Origin: Lacticaseibacillus brantae DSM 23927
GTDB taxonomy: Bacteria; Bacillota; Bacilli; Lactobacillales; Lactobacillaceae
Length of the DNA: 64,000 nucleotides
Direction: 5' to 3'
NCBI RefSeq assembly: GCF_001436115.1
Contig: NZ_AYZQ01000003.1
Location: forward strand, 124,001-188,000
Below are positions 9,227 through 15,195 of the stretch, piece by piece; the first letter of the stretch is position 1, and each line of letters opens with the position of its first letter. The translations under genes were made by a program, and so were the position numbers. A model generated the notes under the pieces. It was not told where the DNA came from and did not search any database. It was given only the letters and a program-made list of their open reading frames with translations.

Positions 9227-10387
9227 ATGGATGCAATTTTAATGAGTTTGATGGCCGCTTTCAATGAACGGTTGCTCATTAACGTCTATCAACGCGATAC
9301 AGACGATTTCTATACCGGCTATGTGCAGATGATGGGGCCAAACAGTGTCATCTTGGGGACGTATAGTGATGCAGGGATTGCAGACGGTTCAGTGCTGATT
9401 GCCTTTTCTGCCATTGATCAGGTTGAGTTCGCTGGCGATGACTTAGAGAATATGACCTTCCGAATTGAAGTGGCGGAAGATGAGCACTTCTTGTCGATTC
9501 ATGGTCAGGAAGCGGCTTTGAAATTCAATCCCAAAAGTGACCTGATGCCGCAACTCGCAGGCCAAGTGCAAGCGAGTGGGCAAATGGTGATGGTGATTCT
9601 AGCCGATGACGACGCCTATCTCGAAGGCCAGATTACCGCCTTGGCTGAGGACCGCTTCACATTAGCGGTGTTTAATAAGTTCAACTATACAGACATCCGT
9701 TATCTGCAGGTTGATTTCAGTGATGTGCTGGTGATTGAATTCCAAGGACTTGATTTGTACCTGGAAACGCTGCTCGTGAAGTCGCGGGATCACCTAAAGC
9801 ACGTCAAAACTATCCTCCATCAAAATGATGGCCAGCTCCCTGATGTGATGCGTAACGCTCAGGCCGCTCAGACGGTGGTCTCAGTCGTGCCCAAGGACCG
9901 GGAGGATAACTTCTACGTTGGCACGATTAAAGCCGTCACAGACGAGCTTGTGGTCTTGAAGCTCAAAGACCGCGCTGCCCAGTTTGGTGGCTATGCGGCG
10001 ATTCGTTTCCGTGCTATCCAAAATGTCGTCACTGCCTCTGATTACTTACAGACCATGGCATTTTATGAACAGTGGGATATCGCCCACCAGTTCACGCAGC
10101 AGCCAGTGTTGAATGCTGATCGCGAGTTTGAAGCCAGTGATGACCTTATGACTCAGATGATTAGCGAATTAGCCGTAGACCAGCAAGTGATGCGAATTCG
10201 GGTGGCAGATGCTGAAGACCATTTGATTGGCTATCCGAGCGATGTGACTGGCTCAAGTTTCACCCTCAATTTGATTGAGGACGATTTAGGGGAGACTGTG
10301 ACCGTGATGACCGATAGTATCTTGGAAATGGCCTTTGGACATATCTATGCCTACCTCCAAGCGGCTCAGCTCCACAGTGCAGACTAA
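9227..10387 (+). CDS. Unknown protein built of four tandem beta-rich repeats
   Basis: I do not recognise this 386-residue family. It is soluble: no signal peptide and no membrane segment. Reading it through shows four diverged copies of a unit of about 60-70 residues, starting near 15, 119, 214 and 320. Each runs hydrophobic strand, acidic D/E stretch, Y or L followed by G, a strand, and a final I..V/M....YL element (for example [46 protein letters not shown]). This resembles a small SH3/Sm-like barrel, but the fold is inferred. It is very acidic. AAAGGAGG is eight bases before the ATG. Its place between dnaB and purA suggests a housekeeping role. Confidence 0.75.
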   Translation: MDAILMSLMAAFNERLLINVYQRDTDDFYTGYVQMMGPNSVILGTYSDAGIADGSVLIAFSAIDQVEFAGDDLENMTFRIEVAEDEHFLSIHGQEAALKFNPKSDLMPQLAGQVQASGQMVMVILADDDAYLEGQITALAEDRFTLAVFNKFNYTDIRYLQVDFSDVLVIEFQGLDLYLETLLVKSRDHLKHVKTILHQNDGQLPDVMRNAQAAQTVVSVVPKDREDNFYVGTIKAVTDELVVLKLKDRAAQFGGYAAIRFRAIQNVVTASDYLQTMAFYEQWDIAHQFTQQPVLNADREFEASDDLMTQMISELAVDQQVMRIRVADAEDHLIGYPSDVTGSSFTLNLIEDDLGETVTVMTDSILEMAFGHIYAYLQAAQLHSAD

Positions 10388-10409
10388 TTCGTGTTTAAAC
10401 AGATATTCC

Positions 10410-10439
10410 AAAACCCGAACATTTAATGTTCGGGTTTTT
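10410..10439 (+). terminator. Terminator hairpin whose arms match the PurR PurBox
   Basis: AAAACCCGAACAT (10410-10422) is a perfect inverted repeat of ATGTTCGGGTTTT, and a T-run follows, so it can end the upstream transcript. Each arm also matches the PurBox consensus AWWWCCGAACWWT at 12 of 13 positions, and purA lies downstream. It could serve as both terminator and PurR site; the second role is inference. Confidence 0.75.
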
Positions 10440-10465
10440 ATGCGTAATTTTTGCATTAAAAAGTT

Positions 10466-10511
10466 AACATTCGGATTTTGGGTTGTTTTCACTGGTTCAC
10501 CTTGCTACAAT
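10466..10511 (+). promoter_or_regulatory. purA promoter with a third PurBox-like site
   Basis: TTGTTT (10483-10488), 17 bases, TACAAT (10506-10511) form a good sigma-A promoter 49 bases before purA. AACATTCGGATTT at 10466-10478, just upstream of the -35, is a weaker match to the inverted PurBox. Confidence 0.6.
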
Positions 10512-10559
10512 GATTCATGGCGGTTTAAACCGTACATTTGCGCAGGGAGCGATGTTTTT

Positions 10560-11852
10560 ATGGGTACTGTCGTCATTGTTGGGACTCAGTGGGGCGATGA
10601 AGGGAAAGGTAAGATTACCGATTTCTTGAGCCAAGATGCTAAAATTGTCAGCCGGTATCAAGGCGGAGACAATGCTGGCCACACCATTCACAGTAATGGG
10701 GAAGTCTACAAGTTACGTCTGATTCCATCTGGGATTTTATTTCAAGACCACCTCGCCGTGATTGGTAATGGGGTCGTGGTGAACCCAAAGAGTTTGGTTG
10801 AGGAACTCGCTTCTTTGCGCGAACAAGGCTTGAGTGGCGACAATCTGCGGATTTCTGATCGTGCCCATGTGATTTTGCCTTACCACATCAAAATGGATCA
10901 ATTGCAAGAAGCCAGCAAAGGCGATAACAAGATTGGGACCACCAATCGTGGCATCGGCCCGGCCTATATGGACAAAGCGTCACGGGTCGGGATTCGGATG
11001 GTCGACCTATTGGAACGCGATACATTTGCGGCGCGCTTAAAAGCTAATTTAGAAGAAAAGAACCGCGTCTTTACTAAGTTGTATGACGCAGAGCCAATGG
11101 CTTTTGATGAAATTTTTGAAAGTTATTATGCCTATGGGCAACAATTAAAACAATATGTCACTGACACCTCCGTGATTTTGAATGACGCAATTGATGCCGG
11201 TGACCACGTGCTATTCGAAGGTGCTCAGGGCGCGATGCTCGATATCGACCAAGGGACCTATCCATTTGTGACGTCATCCAATCCGGCTGGCGGGGTTTCC
11301 GCTGGTGCTGGTGTTGGTGCACCCAAGATTGACCGCGTGGTCGGTGTGGCTAAAGCTTATACCTCACGCGTCGGCGATGGCCCATTCCCAACAGAACAGT
11401 TGAACGCAGAAGGCGACTTTATCCGTGACGCTGGCCATGAATATGGGACCGTTACTGGACGCCCACGCCGCATTGGCTGGTTTGATGCCGTCGTGGTTCA
11501 ACATACGCGCCGCGTCGCCGGGATGACTGATTTATGCCTGAATTCCATCGATGTGTTGACCGGCTTGGACATAGTCAAAATCTGTGTCGCCTATGAACGC
11601 AATGGCGAAACTATCCATCGTTATCCTGCTTCACTGAATGAATTAGCTGAATGCAAGCCAGTTTATGAAGAAATGCCTGGTTGGCATGACGATATTACCG
11701 GAGCTAAGACCATGGCAGACTTGCCCGTAGCCGCTCAGAATTATGTGAAGCGGATTGCGGAACTCGTCGACGTCGATTTATTGACCTTCTCTGTTGGGCC
11801 AGATCGGGAACAAACCAATATCTTGGCGAACGTGTGGGACAAAATAAAATAA
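10560..11852 (+). CDS. purA: Adenylosuccinate synthetase
   Basis: Catalyses IMP + aspartate + GTP to adenylosuccinate, the first committed step from IMP to AMP. The 430-residue protein starts [18 protein letters not shown], with the catalytic Asp and P-loop-like GDEGKGK at its usual place. It also shows [43 protein letters not shown] and the GTP-binding region near the C-terminus. Start at ATG 10560 follows AGGGAG; a longer frame from 10335 runs back through the promoter and terminator and is rejected. It has its own promoter and terminator, with PurBox-like sites suggesting control by purine supply. Confidence 0.97.
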   Translation: MGTVVIVGTQWGDEGKGKITDFLSQDAKIVSRYQGGDNAGHTIHSNGEVYKLRLIPSGILFQDHLAVIGNGVVVNPKSLVEELASLREQGLSGDNLRISDRAHVILPYHIKMDQLQEASKGDNKIGTTNRGIGPAYMDKASRVGIRMVDLLERDTFAARLKANLEEKNRVFTKLYDAEPMAFDEIFESYYAYGQQLKQYVTDTSVILNDAIDAGDHVLFEGAQGAMLDIDQGTYPFVTSSNPAGGVSAGAGVGAPKIDRVVGVAKAYTSRVGDGPFPTEQLNAEGDFIRDAGHEYGTVTGRPRRIGWFDAVVVQHTRRVAGMTDLCLNSIDVLTGLDIVKICVAYERNGETIHRYPASLNELAECKPVYEEMPGWHDDITGAKTMADLPVAAQNYVKRIAELVDVDLLTFSVGPDREQTNILANVWDKIK

Positions 11853-11860
11853 GCGCACCA

Positions 11861-11899
11861 AAAAAGGGCCACGGAAGTTTATCTTCCGTGGCCCTTTTT
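11861..11899 (+). terminator. Rho-independent terminator, bidirectional
   Basis: AAAAAGGGCCACGGAAG (11861-11877) pairs perfectly with CTTCCGTGGCCCTTTTT (11883-11899). It serves purA and the convergent nagB. Confidence 0.95.
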
Positions 11900-11911
11900 C
11901 AATTTAATGGA

Positions 11912-12613
11912 TTAAAGCTTGCTGCCAGCAGCGTCGTCGATGATAACAGTGACGTCGGCATGGTTTTGCAAGACACTAGCAGGTAAGTCTTCTGAAACCT
12001 TACCATCGATCATACCTTTGATGGCGTCAGCCTTGGCATCGCCAAAGGCCATCAAGATGATCTTCTTACTCTTCATGATTGAACCAATCCCCATGGATAA
12101 TGCTTGGGTAGGCACGTCTTCAACCTTGTCAAAGTAAATCTTGTTGGCGTTGATGGTTGATTGGGTTAATTGAACCAAGTGTGTGCTTGAAGTGAAGCTG
12201 GTCCCAGGTTCGTTGAAGCCAATGTGACCATTACGGCCAATCCCTAAGATTTGGATATCAATTGGGTGGTCAGCAATAACTTGGTCATACCGCTTGCATT
12301 CAGCAGCTAAATCGCTGGCTTTACCGTTAGGCACGAATGTTTCCTTAAATGGCTTGTGGTTGAACAAGTGATCATTCATGAAGAACCGGTAACTTTGGGC
12401 ATCGTCGCCACCTAAACCAACATATTCATCCAAGTTAACGGATGTCATGTTAGAGAAGTCTAAGTCGCTGTCTGTCATTTCTTTGTACATTGGCACTGGG
12501 GTGCTACCAGTTGCCAAACCCAATACCTTTGCACCGTTTTGCATGCCATTTGCGATGATTTCAAATGCTTTTTTGCCGCCTTCGTTGGCGTCTTTTACAC
12601 GGATAATTTCCAT
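11912..12613 (-). CDS. nagB: Glucosamine-6-phosphate deaminase
   Basis: Converts glucosamine-6-phosphate to fructose-6-phosphate and ammonia, the last step of amino-sugar use and a drain on wall precursor synthesis. At 233 residues it is the short Gram-positive form without the allosteric C-terminus of the E. coli enzyme. Catalytic signatures: [12 protein letters not shown] near 35, VNLDEYVGL with the proton-relay Asp near 65, and [14 protein letters not shown] with the active-site His near 130. Start at ATG 12613 ([20 protein letters not shown]) follows GGGAG; a longer frame to 12679 is unsupported. Confidence 0.95.
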   Translation of the reverse strand: MEIIRVKDANEGGKKAFEIIANGMQNGAKVLGLATGSTPVPMYKEMTDSDLDFSNMTSVNLDEYVGLGGDDAQSYRFFMNDHLFNHKPFKETFVPNGKASDLAAECKRYDQVIADHPIDIQILGIGRNGHIGFNEPGTSFTSSTHLVQLTQSTINANKIYFDKVEDVPTQALSMGIGSIMKSKKIILMAFGDAKADAIKGMIDGKVSEDLPASVLQNHADVTVIIDDAAGSKL

Positions 12614-12726
12614 TATTCTGACACTCCCTCGTCTTTTTTGGTCTACACCAATTCTAACACCGCCTTGGGACGGTCGCAAGCAGTCTAGACCAAAATTTCC
12701 TTATTCCGGTCAAAATAAATTTCGCC

Positions 12727-12754
12727 AAAAAAAATCAGCCCCGCAGGACTGATT
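12727..12754 (-). terminator. Rho-independent terminator of the 58-residue gene
   Basis: Read on the minus strand, AATCAGTCC pairs with GGGCTGATT around a four-base loop and a run of eight T follows. It closes the two-gene unit 13225-12758. Confidence 0.85.
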
Positions 12755-12757
12755 CGA

Positions 12758-12934
12758 TTAACGCACAATCAGTAGGCTGACAATCAGCCCCACTAAGACG
12801 ACTGCGACCACTGCCTTCACCCCAGTATTGAGGCGAGAGAGTTGCTTAGTCTTCCATTCAAGGCCAATCAGACTCAAGGTGACTACCAGGGCAATCACAC
12901 TAAGTAAAAGTAATTGGTAAAAGACGCCGTTCAT
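12758..12934 (-). CDS. Small membrane protein, 58 residues
   Basis: Starts MNGVFYQLLLLSVIALVV and ends GLIVSLLIVR. Two hydrophobic helices (about 5-24 and 41-57) flank a short basic loop (EWKTKQLSRLNTGVK), so both termini probably face the same side. A near-perfect SD (AGGAGGT at 12942-12948) lies eight bases upstream. The stop codon of the upstream 92-codon gene is inside that SD, which points to coupled translation. A terminator follows directly. No known family is recognised; a tiny membrane regulator or transporter subunit are possibilities I cannot tell apart. Confidence 0.8.
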   Translation of the reverse strand: MNGVFYQLLLLSVIALVVTLSLIGLEWKTKQLSRLNTGVKAVVAVVLVGLIVSLLIVR

Positions 12935-12946
12935 CTGCGTTACCTC

Positions 12947-13225
12947 CTATACTTCCAGGTCAAAAAATGGATTGATTTGCTTTTGTAGGGAATGGATTTG
13001 CATCAAATTAATATCGGGACACAGACGATAAATGAAACCCGCAAAGGTGTCGCGGTGATATTTATAATCCATGCGCGCCATCCGGTGGATTTTGCCGGTG
13101 GTGTTCTCCCAGACCTCAAGGTTATAGGCCGACTCTGGAAGAATTGCGATATAGATATGATCGTTAATCCAGATTTGATTCAGTTTGGTTGGTTCAAGCA
13201 CGCCATCCGCCTCCAAAATTTGCAT
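12947..13225 (-). CDS. Unknown cytoplasmic protein, about 84-92 residues
   Basis: A small protein without signal or membrane segment (core: IWINDHIYIAILPESAYNLEVWE, then YKYHRDTFAGFIYRLCPDI). I do not recognise the family. The start is uncertain: ATG 13225 has no good SD, whereas GTG 13201 (codon 9) has GGAGG eight bases upstream and is the better choice. It is the first gene of a two-gene unit with the 58-residue membrane protein. An inverted repeat over its transcription start suggests repression by a DNA-binding protein. Confidence 0.7.
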   Translation of the reverse strand: MQILEADGVLEPTKLNQIWINDHIYIAILPESAYNLEVWENTTGKIHRMARMDYKYHRDTFAGFIYRLCPDINLMQIHSLQKQINPFFDLEV

Positions 13226-13238
13226 CGTCGCAATCGCT

Positions 13239-13282
13239 TATCACGGTGACACGTAATCGTTATCGTGATATTGATTATAGCA
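13239..13282 (-). promoter_or_regulatory. Extended -10 promoter with an operator-like inverted repeat
   Basis: On the minus strand TGCTATAAT (13282-13274) is an extended -10. Just downstream, TATCACG (13239-13245) and CGTGATA (13264-13270) form a perfect 7-bp inverted repeat covering the expected start point. Confidence 0.5.
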
Positions 13283-13320
13283 GATTCATCGGCAAAAGTA
13301 GCCTTGAGGTCTTGCTCATT

Positions 13321-13354
13321 TCGTTTGTGAAAGATGATTCACAAACGATTTTTT
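13321..13354 (+). terminator. Orphan terminator-shaped hairpin on the plus strand
   Basis: TCGTTTGTGAA (13321-13331) pairs perfectly with TTCACAAACGA (13338-13348) and seven T follow. No plus-strand gene precedes it; the nearest is purA, more than 1.4 kb away and already terminated. It could end a small RNA or stop antisense transcription. Confidence 0.7.
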
Positions 13355-13582
13355 ACCTAGAGCGCGCTGACTTGTTCCACTTCAAAAAAAGTCAAGGCTT
13401 GATTTTCTGTTAGATGCGAAAAGCCTTGCAGGGCTTGCGACATAAAATTTTTTAGCCAAAAAACAAATTATTTTCCCGTCAAAAAAATTTCACGAATCAG
13501 CAGCTGTTTTTTTGTGAAAAAGGTCCGGATTTTGCGTCAAAAAAGTGAGCAAAACCGTCAAAATCGAACAAACGTTCCCTTT

Positions 13583-14359
13583 TTAGATTAAACCGTAATG
13601 CTGTAGGCCTTTGACAATTCCACCAGATAAATTGTCGGTGGTTTGGAAGTCTGCAATTGCTGCGACCTGTGGGAGGGCATTGCCCATGGCCACACCATAA
13701 TCCACGTATTCAAGCATAGGGATATCATTATTGCCATCGCCGAAACCATATGATTTGGCTGCTTTGAGATCGGGTTGCGCCATCAAGACTTCAATCCCAC
13801 TCGCCTTGCTAACACCGGCATTCACCACGTCTAGTGCATAGGGGCCGTTACGATAGAAGGTGAGTTCAGGAAACGCTGCTTCATACTTGGCTTGGAAGTC
13901 GTTGGTCATTGGCGTAAAGAGTAGGAGCATGTAGACGGAATTGTTGCGGTAGAAATCAGGTTCAACCCGCGGCTCTGTTTGTTTGACCATGGGGTAGTTT
14001 TTCTGGGTGCTAGCATCGCTGAAGGTGATGGCAACGTCGTGATCATTGTAGAAGCCGATTGGGAAGTTATCGGCTTTTGCCATGGCCACTAAGCGGTCCA
14101 ATTGACTGGTGCCAATCGGATGGTCGACCAAGGCCTGACCTTGATAGTAGACGAATCCACCATTCGCTGTGACTGCGGTATCGATGCCATTTTCATCCAT
14201 CATTGGTTTGATTTCCCACAGATTCCGGCCACTAGAGATGACGGGCAAAATGTTATTGGCTTTTAATTGCGCCAAAGCGGTGCGGTTTTCGGCTGGAACT
14301 TGTTTCTCGTTATCGAATAGGGTGCCATCTAAATCAAAAAATGCGGCTGCTTTATACAT
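13583..14359 (-). CDS. Cof-type HAD-family sugar phosphatase
   Basis: 258 residues with all HAD motifs: motif I FFDLDGTLFDN (nucleophile Asp) at 8-18, motif II VISSGRN near 40, a Lys near 195 (GVSKASGIEVL), and motif IV GFGDGNNDIPML near 215. The large C2b cap places it in the Cof/YidA group, whose members dephosphorylate sugar phosphates, flavin or pyridoxal phosphate. AAGGAG precedes ATG 14359. It lacks a signal peptide, so it acts in the cytoplasm. The exact substrate is unknown. Confidence 0.88.
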   Translation of the reverse strand: MYKAAAFFDLDGTLFDNEKQVPAENRTALAQLKANNILPVISSGRNLWEIKPMMDENGIDTAVTANGGFVYYQGQALVDHPIGTSQLDRLVAMAKADNFPIGFYNDHDVAITFSDASTQKNYPMVKQTEPRVEPDFYRNNSVYMLLLFTPMTNDFQAKYEAAFPELTFYRNGPYALDVVNAGVSKASGIEVLMAQPDLKAAKSYGFGDGNNDIPMLEYVDYGVAMGNALPQVAAIADFQTTDNLSGGIVKGLQHYGLI

Positions 14360-14462
14360 CGTCTCGCTCCTTAATTAGAATTACCCATCTAGTGTAGCAT
14401 AGCCTTTGCCCAAATCTGGCCGAAAATTGAAATCGTTTTTAGTGTGTTTGGATTGGTATTGC

Positions 14463-14599
14463 TGCCTTCGGCTTCACTGCCGGTGGAACGCTGTGGACGC
14501 AACTTTGAGCCCGAAGTTCGCGGTCTCAAAGCTTGGTCTTGTGCTAAGCCGTGACCGGCTAAGCACAATATCACAGCTGACCGGCAGAAGTCATACGGC
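14463..14599 (+). repeat. Structured repeat, copy 1
   Basis: About 137 bases, starting TGCCTTCGGCTTCACTGCCGG and ending in CACAGCTGACCGGCAGAAG plus a short tail. Internal complementarity: GCCGGTGGAACGCTGTG with CACAGCTGACCGGC at the ends, CTTTGAG with CTCAAAG, and TTGTGCTAAGCC with GGCTAAGCACAA (one mismatch). Only a handful of bases differ from copy 2. Confidence 0.9.
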
Positions 14600-14635
14600 C
14601 CATTTTTAGATTTGAAAATGTTAGAGGAGACTCTG

Positions 14636-14689
14636 ATGTTCTTTGCCTTCGGCTTCATTGCCGGTGGAACGCTGTGGACGCAACTTTGA
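14636..14689 (+). CDS. Possible 17-codon hydrophobic peptide inside repeat copy 2
   Basis: GAGGAG at 14624-14629 is six bases before ATG 14636, which opens a frame reading MFFAFGFIAGGTLWTQL and then stop. The frame continues into the repeat, and copy 1 carries the same AFGFxAGGTLWTQL coding but no start codon. It may be chance; no homologue is known to me. Confidence 0.2.
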   Translation: MFFAFGFIAGGTLWTQL

Positions 14690-14780
14690 GCCCGAAGCTC
14701 GCGGTCTCAAAGCTTGGTCTTGTGCTAAGCCGTGACCGGCTAAGCACAATGTCACAGCTGACCGGCAGAAGCCGTGCGGC
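14644..14780 (+). repeat. Structured repeat, copy 2
   Basis: A direct repeat of copy 1, 137 bases, beginning 181 bases after copy 1 begins. The same three nested stems are kept. Changes relative to copy 1 include C to T in the GGCTTCATTGCC segment and T to C in CGAAGCTCGCGG. Confidence 0.9.
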
Positions 14781-14828
14781 AATCAAAATCTTGCTTGGCA
14801 TAGACAGAGTCAGTTTCTGGCATCAAAA

Positions 14829-14864
14829 AGCGACCACCTAATGACGGTAGTCGCTGATATTTTT
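14829..14864. terminator. Bidirectional terminator between the inverted repeat copies
   Basis: AGCGACCACC (14829-14838) pairs with GGTAGTCGCT (14846-14855), one mismatch, seven-base loop. GATATTTTT follows on the plus strand, and read in reverse the hairpin is followed by TTTTTG. It can stop minus-strand transcripts from the ABC operon and any plus-strand transcript from copies 1-2. Confidence 0.7.
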
Positions 14865-14895
14865 CAGGAATAGAGCTGGATTAAACTGGCAGCGG

Positions 14896-15037
14896 GCGGC
14901 GAAGAATCCGCCGGTCAGCTGTGAAGTTGTTCAGGGTTGAGTGGGTTTCTCAACCCTGAACAAGGTCGATCTTGGAGACCGTGGTTTGGGCGGGCTTCAA
15001 GTCGGCCCACAGCGCTCCACCGGCGGGATTCTGCCGC
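14896..15037 (-). repeat. Structured repeat, copy 3, inverted and diverged
   Basis: Reverse complement aligns with copies 1-2 over its whole length: CCGGTGGAGCGCTGTGG, then GACTTGAAGCCCG, CACGGTCTCCAAG, GACCTTG, and CACAGCTGACCGGC. The inner stem has a wholly different sequence (TTGTTCAGGGTTGAG with CTCAACCCTGAACAA, 15 perfect pairs), yet a stem is kept in the same place. Confidence 0.85.
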
Positions 15038-15195
15038 AACGCTGCACGACTATTTACAGGGTTGAACCGCATTGTCTCGGGCTCTAAACGCGCTCGAACT
15101 CCCAGACACTTGCGCCTAGCTACTTTCTCAATGGGAGAAACCACCCATCATCGAAAGTTTGCTAGTGCTCGGTGTCTCCCGGTAGTGCTCGCGCT

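Larger units (their letters stand above)
13226..13582. other. Gene-free AT-rich stretch
   Basis: 357 bases between the HAD gene and the small two-gene unit. Besides the promoter/operator at 13239-13282 and the plus-strand terminator at 13321-13354, it holds several T- and A-runs and an AAGCC/GGCTT hairpin near 13420-13436 that may end HAD transcription. No ORF with a ribosome site is seen. Confidence 0.6.
14360..15195. other. 836-bp gene-free region with structured repeats
   Basis: Lies between the HAD gene (minus) and the ABC permease gene (minus, ending 15196). It contains three related hairpin-rich repeats (14463-14599, 14644-14780, 14896-15037) arranged around a bidirectional terminator (14829-14864). 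Frames of 60-90 codons that cross it have no ribosome sites and simply translate the repeats. Confidence 0.8.

Noticed and set aside
13239-13270. Possible cre site
   Set aside because: The inverted repeat TATCACG/CGTGATA does not fit the CcpA consensus; left as an unnamed operator.
14389-14658. 89-codon minus-strand frame over repeat copy 1
   Set aside because: No ribosome site and it only translates the structured repeat.
14950-15144. 64-codon minus-strand frame over repeat copy 3
   Set aside because: Also a translation of the repeat; it shares AGGxLW with copies 1-2 because the DNA is homologous, not because of coding.
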